This document shows, in pieces, positions 10,132 to 23,047 of a DNA stretch of 64,000 nucleotides. The stretch comes from Dryococelus australis (taxonomy: Eukaryota; Arthropoda; Insecta; Phasmatodea; Phasmatidae), in contig CM057009.1 of assembly GCA_029891345.1 (NCBI GenBank), forward strand, positions 288,744,966 through 288,808,965. Reading direction: 5' to 3'. Under the pieces are notes generated by a model, which was not told the origin of the DNA, ran no database searches, and saw only the letters and a list, made by a program, of their open reading frames with translations. The position numbers were made by a program, and so were the translations under genes. Within the stretch, counting starts at the first letter, position 1. Each line of letters starts with the position of its first letter.

Positions 10132-10412
10132 AGGGAAAATTTTCCGCCGCTAGGTGCCCAGTGTTCTAAAGTGGTCCCGTTTCATTAAAATTTGAAGCTA
10201 CGTGAACAATAACAGAGAAATATTTTACTTAGTTACGTAGTTATTTCTTATTTGGTTTCTGAATATTACAATTATTTTGTTGCTTTTTTTTTTTTTTTTT
10301 GTAGAAACAGAGAAAATCCGGTACACATTCGACACTAGCGCTCACCGAGTGGCGAAAAATTTTAGTTCCCAAACTTAAAGCTTTGAGCTTCCCAACCTGA
10401 GTAGAATGAGCC
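10132..10412. mobile_element. MITE with CTGAGTAGAAT end, copy 1 (one end missing)
   Basis: The interior has GGGAAAATTTTCCGCCGCTA on the left and TTCCCAACCTGAGTAGAAT on the right. The same order of blocks occurs at 30427-30775 (GGGAAAATTTTCGTTGTTAG) and, inverted, at 23048-23878. The left terminal repeat is missing in this copy. A T18 run lies at about 10286-10302. No protein. Confidence 0.65.
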
Positions 10413-10503
10413 CTAACCCGACTGCATACAGTGTAGAACACGCACTGCCAACGTTGTCGCAAAAGTACGCTTTACATCGTGCGCGAAAGGTAAAATGCAC
10501 GCA

Positions 10504-10924
10504 AAGGCTGTTCACGGTAAACTTAGCAATTTTTAATACCCTGCTTAAGATTTACTTTTGTGCAAGACGTGTATACTTCCGCCGTACGTAAACCTAGCAT
10601 TCTATGAGCCTGATCACTTTATTCATGCGACGGTTAAGTGAAAAAATTAAATTTTTGCAAAAGTAATTATTGACAAATTTGCTCATTCTTACAACTTATT
10701 TGCACTAAAAGACCAAAAGAGAATGAATTAATCATTTCAGTTTTCGCAAACGATTACCTAAGACTTTTCATTTACCGTTATGAAATGGTACTACTTCCCC
10801 TCTTTCGTTACCGACTTAACTGGGCGCATGAAAATCTGTTTTGTCGTTAAAACACGTGCAGGAATGGGCAATGATATTTATCAAAGGTTGTATTCAAAAG
10901 TGTTCAGATAATCGTGAGCAGCCT
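10504..10924. mobile_element. TTCACGGTAAA MITE, long form (copy c)
   Basis: It starts AAGGCTGTTCACGGTAAAC and ends AGATAATCGTGAGCAGCCT. The interior (GTATACTTCCGCC, CTGATCACTTTATTCAT, CATTTACCGTTATGAAATGG) follows the order of the long-form copies at 55253-55670 and 60950-61361. The target duplication is not clear in this copy. No coding capacity. Confidence 0.75.
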
Positions 10925-12918
10925 GAATATTGAAACGCTTAAAAAAACTTTAGTAAAATTAGTTTATTTAAATGTTCAAAAAATCAATTAGCAAACAAAT
11001 TTTTTTTGTAAAATATTAAGCGTGTTTACATGTTATATTCTTCAGAAAGCGTATTTTGCAAAGAAGAAAATTCACACAGCAAGACCATTATAATAATTGC
11101 TCTGGTTGCATGTAGTGAAAATAGTACTATTCACTAAAATAATTTTTACAATTGAGTTGGACATAACTTTAGAAATGAAATTAGTAATTTTTACGAATTA
11201 AATAAATGGAGAGAAACTCTGTCATTAAAATATTTTCTAACATTAGTGCCAATATTTTCCTACTCTCGTGAGCTTGCATTCTCACAAACATAGGTGATTT
11301 GGACGCGAGTCGAGCGCCCTAACCACTACACAAGGAACCTCCTCGAACGGGGCGGAAGGTGTTGGAGTTTGATACTCAACACGCACCCAATATGAAGGCT
11401 GGAATCGCAGCGAACACGGGCTTTTGTCGTTGGTCACCGAGATGAAGACGCCAGGGGCTGGAGAGCGACGACCGCCGTAATTACTTGGGTCTACAAGTCA
11501 TCAACCTTCGGAGCCATGCTCCAGGTCAAAACGTTCTATTTAAATAGCATACAAACTAAATAAAGAACCGTGGCTTCGTTAAAGTATATTTTACTTTTAT
11601 TGTCTCTCTGAGCTCCTCCGATTTAACTTATATTTCATATAACGAGTTGTAACTAATGTTATGAAATTACAACGATTTCCATAGAAACTGAATTCACTCT
11701 ATCTCTGAGTGCTAGGCATCTCCCAAATAATTAAATGTACGATTTTAATAAACATAAAATTTGTCACACTACATACAACCATATTGATTATCATGACTGC
11801 CCTACTTTATGCAAGTTTTCTTGTAAAATATGCTTTATCAAGTATCCAAAATGGAAATACGCTTAAATATTGATTAGAATTGAGAATCTGATTAATTGAT
11901 TTCCAAGAACATTAAAATGTGTAAAATCTAACAAAATATTGTTAGTGTTACAAAATATAGCCGTTCTTCTTCCAAACGCAACTTAAATCGTAATTTTGTG
12001 ATAATGTTGGTAGCGTGTTTTATACCTTTCATGGAGTTCTGCACGCTGCACGACAGAGTGCAGTGTTGCACCGGAAACAACTCTACCCCTAAACGTTTGC
12101 CTATTTCACTGAATATTTTCCGGCAGCTTCGTGTCTCGGGGACGAAGGAACATTACCGAAGTAGTCACACGAAACGCTCTTTCACTGCTCTAACTACGAA
12201 GCGTATAATTTCGGCGACTGTTAAGAAATTTTCGCCCCTAACACGCGCACCTTCAAACATAAATAGTAGCGCAAACCAGCAGGAATACATGCCAACCTGT
12301 CACCCACTCTAACATTATTAGAAACTGAAAGAACAAAATCCTACGTTGCTACCACACTGTTGAAAATTTCCGTACTTTCACGGAATTATTACGGAAATTT
12401 ACAGCGAATATAGGGAAAGCGCTCCCTACCTAATTATATATCATGGAATTGAACACCAAACATCACATATGACACCTCTCCGTATTTCCAACATTGACAT
12501 TAACAACATGTCATTCCTTCACAATTGTATAACTTCATTCTCTTTTAGTTAATGTATACGATTCCATATTTTAGTGCAATGTCAATCTGCAAAAAAAAAT
12601 GTTATTATTATTGAAAACCAAAAAGGTCCGAAAGTGTATTCATTTATCGCCCGAACATATTATTCGCATCCACTTATAAAAGTTTCTTAGCTGGAAAAAT
12701 TTCGCTCGTTTCACTTAAAACTTCATATTCTGACGTTTTTAAAAGTTTTATAATTTTAAGCTTAACTCAATTTTTCGATATGGTACAGCCGCAATCACTA
12801 TTTTACTAGTGATAGTAAGGCCAATTATTACGTTATTACTTCTGTGTACACGCTGTTTAGGCTGAGGCTTATCTTGACGAATTGAAACTTTATCTTGATA
12901 TTTCAAGTTTACCATGTA
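10925..12918. other. AT-rich stretch; weak tRNA-like trace
   Basis: No gene is supported. On the minus strand near 11310-11345, TAGTGGTTAGGGCGCTCGAC resembles a tRNA A box, but no B box or cloverleaf follows, so it may be an old SINE head. A GC-richer patch spans 11330-11530. The open frame at 11998-12312 has no recognisable domain. Confidence 0.5.
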
Positions 12919-13487
12919 CGCTATCTACCAAAAAGTAATTGGGTACCTGTCGACAATGTTTGCTCGGTGGTTGTCACCCCGTTAGAATCTCGTAGGGCCA
13001 CCTCTTGCGGCTATAACTGCAACCATCCTGTCTGGAATGCTCCCTACGAGTGTTTCCAGGACATCCACGGGGATTCGTCGCCATTCCTCTTGCAACCGTT
13101 CCATAAGTTGAGCAATGGATTTTGGCCGCACCTGACAAGCCCTTACCTGGCGATCCAATTTGTCCCAAAGATGTTCTATAGGATTGTGGTCGGTGCTCTG
13201 GGCGGGCCAGTCCAATCGACGAACATTGTTGTCGGCGTACCACTGCATAGTAGCCCTTGAAACATGGCACATGTCATTGTCATCCTGGAAGTAACACGGG
13301 TCCATTCCGTAAAAACGCCACAATGTTAGGAGAATTTCATTATCCAGAATGTTACAATAGGCCTCTGTGTTCATGCTACCACGGACAAACACCAGCGGTC
13401 CTACGCCGAAGGTCGTGAAACACAAGTCAACTGACGTACTGAATTACCTATCTTCACGAGTGCCCAATTACTTTTTGGTAGATAGTG
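12919..13487. mobile_element. Internally deleted Tc1-like element
   Basis: The left end CGCTATCTACCAAAAAGTAA and the right end TTACTTTTTGGTAGATAGTG form about 28-base terminal inverted repeats, both flanked by TA (12917-12918 and 13488-13489). A full Tc1 element is usually well over 1 kb. This one is 569 bases because the N-terminal half of the transposase is missing. It encloses the gene fragment at 12982-13425. Confidence 0.92.
12982..13425 (-). pseudogene. Tc1-like transposase, C-terminal half of catalytic domain
   Basis: The 147-codon frame matches the C-terminal part of Tc1-family DD34E transposases, which cut and paste the element at TA sites. Visible landmarks are FVRGSMN, the second catalytic Asp in FQDDND, and the catalytic Glu in HNPIEHLWD, spaced by exactly 34 residues. 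It ends with the IAARGGPT tail typical of the family. The N-terminal DNA-binding HTH domains and the first catalytic Asp are absent; the frame begins directly inside the right terminal region. It therefore cannot be an active enzyme. Within what remains there is no frameshift, so the internal deletion, not point decay, is the main damage. Confidence 0.93.
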
Positions 13488-13489
13488 TA

Positions 13490-16400
13490 TAACGCTGCTC
13501 TTATAACATTGAAGTGTTAAGATAATATGAGTCAACTCGTCAATCTCAACCTGTGAAAGCAGCTACAGTAATCTACAGAGAAGTAATAATGTAATATGTT
13601 GCCTAAATATGATTTTAAAAACAGCGGTTGCGTCTGTGCTACATATTAACACTAAGTTAAGCGTCAATTCATAAAACATGAAATATCTCAGAAACTGTAC
13701 GGTTTTTAGCAGAACGGGCGAATTTTGCCCGTCTTATAAACGAGTATGAGACGATGTAAACAGTAATAGGTTAGTGCCATAAAAATATACACTTGCAAGC
13801 CATATTTTAAAATAAAAGAGTTATTTATTAATAAAGTGTGAAGAAATGTAATACGTCGGCGTAATGAATGATTATCTGAAATAATTTAATCTAAAATTAT
13901 TGTGTTGAGATGTTATAACACAGTGATTACTGGAATGGGACGTGTTGAGATCCCAATCCAAAAATTAAAACATGTTTAATTTCTCTTTTATACAGTAGGA
14001 AAACTTACACATAGCGAAAGTTAAATACTTTTTTTATTATTTATTTTTATATGCTGGAACTATATAAAATCTCAGTAGAAAGTTTATGGAGAGGTTCCGT
14101 GAATTAGCGTGAAAATTTTGAGACATGTACGGAAAGTCCTTTATTTATAAAACTAAGAGTCCGTAGTTATAAGAAGATTTCTGGATAACTTATTTACCAG
14201 TAGATTTCCGTAATTTCGCGAAACGTTTATCTAAGTGTCCATCCTGTTACGAGCAAAGCAGTTAGTAAGTGGCTAGAGTCACGGGTTGGCGTACTTTTGG
14301 CGCGTATTGAAATACTGATTTAAAACAGAAATGTTTTAGCTTTTAATTTTAGTTTTTAATTGCTGTTAAAAACACCGTTATGTTCGTAAAATTTTAGTTT
14401 TCGCGACTTAACGCCATAAATAGAAAATACCGAAAAACCGAACCAATAAACTCACAGAAATTTCAGTGATATTTGTTTAAGTCTGATACTGAAAAAAGGT
14501 GTTAGTAATTTAACTATATTTTGTTGGAATTTTTGCTTATATTTATCCATAACATCAGCGAAATATTTTCTAACAGTGTAGTAGCTACGCGTCTAAGTAT
14601 GACAGCGAAGTATCAGAAATGTTAATACAGCACCGCTAATTCGATCCTTATTCGAAAAGTGTGGAGAACAAATTAATTGATTTCAGTGGTACCAATATAA
14701 AACAACACGCTCGCCTACTTTCCCGTAAAAACTCTAGCAAATCTTTGCGTTAAAATTTTTGTAGCTATAAGTGGGGATTTTTTCCAAATGTCGATTTCAG
14801 GTCTGTTCAAGTAATCGTGGACCCTTGCGCTAATACATACATGAAGCTCTAGTCTGGTCATCTTCAGAACGTCTGACACGACCATAAAACATATATGTTG
14901 CACAAAAATCTAGTGGAATTGAATGACTAAACATAGTGGACTTCGAGCATAGACTACCAATACAACCAACTTATAATAAAATAATAACATAAAATGTGTT
15001 ATAAAAAGCATACCATAGCCAGTTACAGTTAAAAAAGCCTTGATATTGTATATGTCATTTTGATCCCCATGTCTAAGTTTAGGTATATGTATGAAAATTT
15101 AAAACTTTGCTGTGCGTATTGCGCGTAGACCAAATTTAAGAAACTGAAATATTCGTTATTGAAAATAAATCAAACCTATTTAAAGCCAGATATTCTAAAG
15201 CACTTAATTTGTGGTCAATTTACATCATGTTTTGGCATTTATAACAACAACTTACCATTTGTGACACATAAGCAGTATCACATTAATAGCATACCCTATT
15301 TCAAATAAATTGGTGGCTAGCAACAAAATACACTAATATTAAGCAACACTTTCCTTAAATAAACTGTAACACCTTCTTGTAACATGCAAAAACCATACTA
15401 ATCGACGTGAAATAAAGGGAGCATAGGTATTGTTAAAGCCCAAACTATTAATAAATTAAAAATTTTTAATACCAGAACCAATATTTCAAACTTCATAGAG
15501 ACAAAATTAACACATTTTATTACTAACAATAGAGGAAGCTTTTGATAGTATCCCTCGTAGTAATTTAATGAAAAATGGTTACAATTATATTTTGCAAAAT
15601 TTATAAAAAATTTATAAAAATTTTGTAATTAAAATAACACGTGTGTTTCATGACTATATTATATAACAAATATGTATAGCAAACGTGTCTTAGATGGTAG
15701 ATTATTCTGTTTGCATTGATTTGATACACAAAAGCATAACACTCAGGGCCATGAAGTCTCGCTTTGTGTTTATATGATATTATAAACAGTTTCAACGAAT
15801 AAACATGATACTAAAATATACCATGTTTGAGACTACCGTAAAACTGATTTTACATATGCCGAAAGTTATATAAATAATCGTAAACTTTAGAAATCAATTG
15901 CGTTATAGATATAAACTCACAATTTGCTCGTTGAATGTTTAGTGTGTGCAAAGTTTGAGGACACAGAAACATGATTTCAATAAAATAAAATAGTGAAATT
16001 TGGTAGTTATTTAATTGTTCTTATCATATCTAAATGAAAACCTCTTACCAAACACTTCCGATTTCCTTGCCGGGGCGCAGTTTTAAACAAATTTATGTCC
16101 TGTGAAAAATATATATGCACCAAAAAACAGTAGGGCTATACAAAAACATATTCGATTTTTGTTCACTTATTTTCGAGCATCAGTAGGACTCATGCAATTT
16201 AACAAAAAATTAATTAATTTACCACGTAAATATTCAAAATATTGTTGCAAATCGGTTTGTTTACGGGTCTGAGGAAGAAGGTACTCCAGATTTTTAATGG
16301 CGTAAGTTCTGCACTGCGATAGGAGCATAAATTTTTTTTTTAATATTTGCGAAAATACATTACTAGTTTGCTGGTACCTATGTAATAATAAAATACTATC

Positions 16401-19400
16401 ATAATTTTGTCGCCAAAACATATAAACAGGTAAAACTTGTTGGCATCACAAAATGAATACAAACACATTGTGCCTGGTACGATAAACTGAAATAATATAT
16501 TACTTTTATTCAATCATGAGTTATATAGTAGAACAGTAAGGCTGAATACTTCGTTATGAATTCTATTATCACTCACTTACATTTTTACAAAGAAAATATC
16601 GACGTCCCTTTGATGAAAATGACGCAATTGTCGCCCCAGCGGAAGTGATTAAGAAACGCACGTCTTGACAAGACAATTTTTTAATTTGTCCACTTCATTT
16701 TAAGTTTAGTTTTGAAAAGATACAACTTTTTATTTACATCAAATTGACAGTTAAGTGGGCAGTGGTGGAAACGTTTAGCATTTTACTAACTAATAAAACA
16801 CGCAGTTTTATTTGCATGTTTAATAACGTTAAATAAATTGGCGCACTGTTCGACATTTGAGGAAGAACAAATTTCATTTATTGACAAGTTTACATGCTCT
16901 AACTGCCTAATTAGACTGCTCTCATTTGAACACTAAACAAACTTTCGATATTCAACTGTTAAAAAAACTATGAATCCAGGTTTTCATTAAATGTATATTA
17001 TTCTAGGAACACAACAGGGAAAATATGATGGGTACCAGGTCATATTACGAGGCGGCTGGCATAAACACAGCTTAAGAAAAACGTTCTGTATGAAAAACAG
17101 ACCTTCATGTACAATTTAAATATTTACTTCGAAAATAAATTTATGCTGTAAATCTACCGTTTCATCTCAGACCGTTGGAGCATAGTAGAAATGAAATATC
17201 TGCAATAGTAAACAATGACATCCTTCCCGTCTATGAAACTACAAGCAAAAATATTATGATAACGGAAACGCGAGCTCACTACTGAATTAAATCAAACCCT
17301 GCCTCGAAATTTTAATCATTGTTACCACAAGGAACGCATAAATTATGTTAAAAACTTTTTTTCGATATAGAAACATGTGCGTAAACCATATGGACTAGGG
17401 AAATTTTCAATGCATATTAGTAATTTATCAATAGAAATTTTCTACTCTGTAATTCGTTAGACATACATCTTAAATTTCAATACCAGAAATATCACAATAA
17501 CTCCATAATTTTGATGTACATATTTTAAAATCATATTACTATTTCATGATTCAAAGTTAATGCATTGTCTAGTGGTAACACCTTTAGTATTCCATGATAT
17601 CTTTTGTAATTTCGGACTAAAACTTGGTAAGTACGTATAAGTTCAGTCAGTAATTAACTAAAGAAGAATAAACCACAAAAATATGTTGTTAATTTAAACT
17701 AAAATATTCTTCATGTAAAGCACACTATTTTCCTTCTTTTGATTTACATGAACCGAGAATAAAAATTATAACATTTGCGTACACTAAATAATGAATTAAA
17801 TACAAATATTCCTTTAACGTACCTCTAAAACACACTTTCGAAAAAAAAGTAATTATTGAAATATATTTCGTAGATCTTAGTCAGGATTTTTGAACCGCAA
17901 AGTACCAAATCACGAATTCCTAAATAACTAACTAACAAGTTAAATATATGTCTCAAACGGACATCACTCGCCAACTATCCATAAAGATTTCGTGAGCATC
18001 AGCCAATGAAGACAAAAACTACACAACGAAAATAATTATTGTTCAATTAACACTCAAATTATTTTTAAACATTCTGTATTTAAAGATACATATCTAAGTT
18101 TTAAAAATTATATGTGAGTATTGAAGGAATCGAAACCCGACGAACAAATAGAAAATAAGAACATATAAACAGCAAAAGGAGAGAGCAAATTAATGGATAA
18201 GCCATACAGCTGAAAACCAAAATCCAGTTATTCCTATCTAAGGCAAAGAATAACAGGTCAACAATCTATTAATGAAAAAAAAAACATAAAATCAAACTGG
18301 AAATACCACGTCTAGGAAATATCAACAGTAGAATGAACAAATATATGGATTAAGGAATCACAATACAACCGCCTACGAAACGACACCAATCATTGGCAGA
18401 CAACGCAGTTATAAATGATATGGAAAAGTAGGAATATGACAAGAGCAAATGAACCAATTTGTAGCATAATTGGGAATCTAATATTTGTTCCGTGCTTGGG
18501 CTAAAAACACAGCTAAATACTTAAACCAAACGTCACCATAACATAACTCTTTTTTGACTAAGTTATGTTTGTCAAAGGCTTTTATAAATATACACCTACT
18601 GGGAGAACTCCATTAGGTAAAACCTAAAAGTTACTATTTTATTGTGCTTTTAAGACAAAGAAATACGTTTCTTGTTTGCACAAAATATTAAACGTTACAG
18701 GCAGAATTTTTGAAAGTACGTTTCCACAAAATGTTTAATATATATGCACCAGTTATAATGAGAGATAATGGGGATGTAACTTGCACAATTTCCCACGTCT
18801 CTTTGAGGAATACTTCATCCACTGAGATGTGTACTCTGAGAAAATTTACGAGTTATACGCAAGACACTGTTTTCACAAATGATGTTATCGAGGTAAACTT
18901 AGTGGCATCCCAAAAAAATATATCCAAGAATTTCCTTATTTTCAGCACCTTTTTTTAATTGAAAACCTAATTTTTGTAAACTTTTATAGAAGTCTTGGAG
19001 TAACTCTTAGCGTCTTCTTTCAGTGTGAATTATCTACTTTCTCTACGTAAGGTAGTTTTCATTATTTGTACATCACAAAAACAGTAAAATTTTGACACTG
19101 ACATGGCATGTTGCAAAAACCATGCAGTCTAAATATTTTATTTTAGGATATGTTAGTCACAGACAATGCCTACAAGTTGAACAATATATGGATCAAATAT
19201 AAAATAACACATTTTTCCGTAGCCAACGTCCTTACTCTACACCCTCCCAAAATAAGTCTTGTGTTGGCAATTTGTACTTATAATCTTCTTAAAACAAATA
19301 CAGGCATAATGTGTTTGTGATCTTAAAACAGTCACAGGAAACGTTTAAAAATTATAATTATAGTTACTCCTGGAATTTCTATAACTACAGATCTAATACA

Positions 19401-20040
19401 GGTGAGATTTATGCATACATTACTTGATGTAAGGCATAGCGTTTATATAGGGGCGCAGGGGACAGAACAACATGCGCACAAGGTGTGTCATGATTGTCAT
19501 CACCATCCGTTATATTTAGTGGCGTAGGTCACTTCATGTTCAAAATTGTATCGATTAAGTACATAACTTTTGATGGTGTTACGATATTCCAGACAAACAT
19601 TTATATTTATGTTATGTATACAGAATGTCCCGGAAAGCGCGCATAAGAACCACACCACGAAAACCTAGACCAAAATTGGAGACGAAAATGTTAGTGGCAA
19701 AATTTTGTACGATGATATTGTGACACTGTCACCCATTTTGGCTGTCATCATGAAAATTACGTTATGCAACGAGCATGGAACTCGTGGTTTTACTCTAAAA
19801 TATTCTGAAAACGCTTTCCTGCCTGCCAGGAGTTTTCAAAAATACGTGGTGATTTACCACGTACCTGCAATCCTGATGTCTGGCCAGCAGCGATTTTCGA
19901 CGCTCGAGCTAGCGGTGTGCGGCCGGACGACATGCCGACCTTGGAGCCTGTGTACCGCACAGGACTTCAACAGCTGCGTCCTCACGCACTATTCCTTCAC
20001 AAGTGGCGAGCCGCTGGCAGTGCCCGCTGCTCGGCGCCTC
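13490..20040. other. Long AT-rich stretch without genes
   Basis: No coding region, RNA gene or clear repeat is supported over about 6.5 kb. Open frames are short and lack domains. An ACAGAATGTCCCGGAAAGC stretch at 19620 resembles the start of many transposon ends, but no partner end was found. The DNA becomes GC-richer from about 19880. Confidence 0.6.
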
Positions 20041-20046
20041 TGTCGC

Positions 20047-20580
20047 GTAGCCAGTATGTGAACTACTCCAATGTCGTCATCCACTCGCCAGCCAGTGCGA
20101 GCGGCCTGCCTGCGTGTCAGCGGGGGTGGCACGCCGCCGTGATGTCACTTCCTGCCTTATGGCAGAATTACGGAAGTGTGATTACGTGGCCGAGGGTGTG
20201 TCACTAATATATGGACATCTTTTAGACTTCTGCGCCCTTATTGGGCAGCAATCTCAGCTCCCCGCTAAGAATAATTGTGACCCCTCCTAGGACAAATTAT
20301 GTTCCCTTATTTGGTAGTCTTAAATTTTATTGCCCGTTGATTGGCTTAGACCTCTCTCGGGGTAATTGCCGGTATTTCTGTATAAAAATTGCCCCGACTT
20401 TGGCTCGTGGTCGATTCACCGCCCCAGAGGAGAAGAGCCAGCAAAAGTTAAGTTATGCTTTAATTTGAGAAATCACATAATTCACTACGCCATTATGGCT
20501 GATACAGGCTGGACGTATTTGATGTCCCAAGTAAGAGGTGTAGGTGCCATGTTAGCCAAATTTTAAAATTATTATTGCAA
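20047..20580 (+). repeat. LTR-like repeat with TATA box, copy 1
   Basis: A GC-rich leader (GTGATGTCACTTCCTGCC) is followed by a TATAAAAA box at 20381-20388, then TTTGGCTCGTGGTCGATTC, an AGAGGAGAAGAGCCAGC stretch and GTTAAGTTATG. The same order, with much divergence, occurs at 28290-28900 (GTGACTTCACTTCTTGC, TATAAATAG at 28647, GGTTTAGGGTCGGATTC, GAAGGAGTCGCCA, AGTTAAGTAATG), and the pair continues downstream into ATTGAGATTGC / ATTGAGAATGTTAGC. A TATA box inside a dispersed repeat fits the U3-R part of a retroelement LTR. LTR ends and a primer-binding site were not identified, so a duplicated promoter region is also possible. Confidence 0.45.
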
Positions 20581-22430
20581 TTGAGATTGCTTTTATTGTA
20601 TTTTAAAAGTAATGTACAAACGAATTTTTAAAAATCCAATCAATAGTCAGAGTTAAGAAAGATAAAGCAATGTCCATCTTAAATGGTTGTAAAATTTTAA
20701 CAGAAAAAATTTAATCTGTTTAATATCTTGGAGAAATTTATAGATTTTTTTTTTTTTGGAAACGAATTGCCTATACAATGGCCTTCAGGTTATTATAGCT
20801 AGCCAAAAATATCAGTAAAATATTGTCAACCTGTGCAAATTTTATGTTTTTGTCCCCTGGTTTTGGGGATGTGGCCAGTAGGTTTTAAAAAGCAACATTT
20901 TAATAGACTTTTGAAAGCGTAGCTTTGGAATTCAATTAAGAGTCAGTGAATTTTCAAAAATAATTATAAATTGTTGATTGTATTCAAATAAAGTATAGGG
21001 GGAGAAAACTTAACCTACGCTTATATTAGGGCACCCCAATATTTACGTCACTATAAAAATCATTTCTCTCAATATTGTTTTCTTTAAAGAAATATTTAGC
21101 ATAATAAATGGCCACTTATTGTGTGCGTATAAGATTGTCAAGTGTTGGTTAAATAGTTCTCCCATAAATTTATCTTCTGTTCCAATCTGGGGAACTTATA
21201 GGCCAATCATTAGGGTAACTTAAAAATATTTACACAAAATAGTTGTGAATTATATATATATATATAATACACGCTTGTACCTGAATATTCCTAAAGATTT
21301 CTTCATCCACTTTAAAGTCTTGACTTTAGCGGAATATGAAAAATAAATGTAACCTATTTTGTATATCTCTGAAAGATTGAGAAATTTGTTTTAAAACCTA
21401 AAGTTTAAAGAATAAAAAATTGAGACTGAAACGAATCAATAAAAAACTGATAACAATGACTCGTGTCTTTTTGTTCTCGTTTTATAAATTTGGTATTTTG
21501 TATTATATATGTTCACTTCTGCACAACGAGGGTTTTTTTTTTTAATTGCGGACTATTGACGTTATCTTTGCCGCTTCCTTGGCGGTAAGGGCGTAGCTAC
21601 ATCTTCAGTGCACAAAGTGGCAACACAGCACGGAGTTAGTCCCCTCTCGCGCTCCATTGATATCGTACTACCACCGGCCTGGCCATCATGTTGTGGGCAC
21701 GGGTTAATATCCCGCCCAGTTCTAACATTTTTTCAGCGCGCATTTGATGTGTTGACCATTGTACAAATGAGAGGACTATCTCCGTTTTGTGTTGCCACAT
21801 GGTGCACGAAAAATGTCATCATACAACGTTTGGCCACAAACATTTTCGTGCCCAATATCGCGCGGGATGGTGTGGTTCGCGCGCGTTCTGGTCAAAGAAA
21901 AAATATTTAAGATTATCAACACCTTATTTTTTAGTCAGTTACAATTTTACTATTGTGCTGGTTGTTATGAACTTGCGTTACTAGGTAATAAAAAAAACAT
22001 CATGAAAGCGTTTTGTGTATACAAAATTTGAATTTAAAGGATAAATTCCGAAAGCGTTCTAACACAGTGTAATAAAATAAGTTTACTTAAAGTAATTTTA
22101 CTTACGTAAATACTACTTGTATGTATATGTCTCTCAAGCCGTTGTTACCACTCAAAAACCCACCCGAATTTGCTCACACTCATGTAACATAATATTACAT
22201 GGAAATAATAATTAAGTACAGTTTTTTAGTGGTTAGTATAATTTACATCAGTTAATAATTTACAAGCAGGCCTATTGAATAATTCTGAAATGTAGTAGTC
22301 ATAAAACGAAAAGGCTATTTCACACGCAGTTTAAAAAAAATATCAACGTAAAGAGCGCGTCACGTGGATTTACGATGTGCCGTTTCGGGACCGAAAATAA
22401 GTCAAAACTGTTACTTTCAATATGCATGTG
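20580..22430. other. AT-rich stretch; possible tail of the LTR-like repeat
   Basis: No gene is supported. AATAAA-type signals occur at about 20990 and 21405. GGGCACCCCAATATT at 21028 loosely resembles sequence after an LTR. A GC-richer patch lies at 21590-21900. The open frames there (about 100 codons) have no recognisable domain. Confidence 0.45.
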
Positions 22431-22436
22431 GAACTA

Positions 22437-22700
22437 CGGTGACTGAGCTGAGCGGGTAGGCTGCTTGCCTCCTGCCAAAGCGAACCGGGTTCAATCCCCA
22501 GCCGGTTAACTCAGGATTTTTGCAAGTGGGACTCGTGACAGACGATGCCGCTGGTCGGCGGGTTTTCTCGGGGTTCTACCGATTACCCCACCCTTTCGTT
22601 CCGGCGCTACTCCACGCCCACCTCACTTCACCATCATCGGCTCTCAAGAATTCGGTGGAAGAGTCGCCCAACTCTCATCACTCTCTCACTCAATCTGCTT
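22437..22700 (+). repeat. tRNA-derived SINE, copy 2
   Basis: Plus-strand copy with an A-box-like GAGCTGAGCGGGTAGGC near 22445 and a B-box-like CGGGTTCAATCCCC near 22486. The family body follows (GATGCCGCTGGTCGGCGGGT, TTCCGGCGCTACTCC, CATCATCGGCTCTCAAG). Both boxes are well preserved, so this could be one of the younger copies. Confidence 0.88.
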
Positions 22701-23047
22701 ATGTAACACAGGTATTTGCCATTCGTGGATATTTAAGCACTTTTGAAAGCCATTCATATGATCTTCTTTTCTCCTCATTTGGCATCCTTTTGTCTTATGA
22801 AATATTATCATTGCCGTTGACCGTCTCACATTATTCATGCGTCATCCGAGCGAAGTTGTGGGAAATTATGAGAAAGTAAACGCGTCAATAACATGTAACT
22901 CCGCGTTCTTGTGATTATCAAACGAGAAACACCAATTTCGAGTGCCGTAAATGTAAACACTACACCCTAAAAAAAAAGTCAAAACGTGGAACTATTATTT
23001 TTTTTCGTATTTCGCTGCCAACTTAATTCGGAGACTGCATACAAGTT

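Noticed and set aside
11310..11345. tRNA gene or SINE on the minus strand
   Set aside because: An A-box-like stretch is present, but no B box or family body follows.
12895..13270. Plus-strand and second minus-strand frames over the Tc1 element
   Set aside because: They are shadows of the transposase frame at 12982-13425, which carries the diagnostic DD34E motifs.
21608..22031. Overlapping 65-100-codon open frames as a gene
   Set aside because: Three frames overlap on the same strand with no domain or codon bias favouring one.
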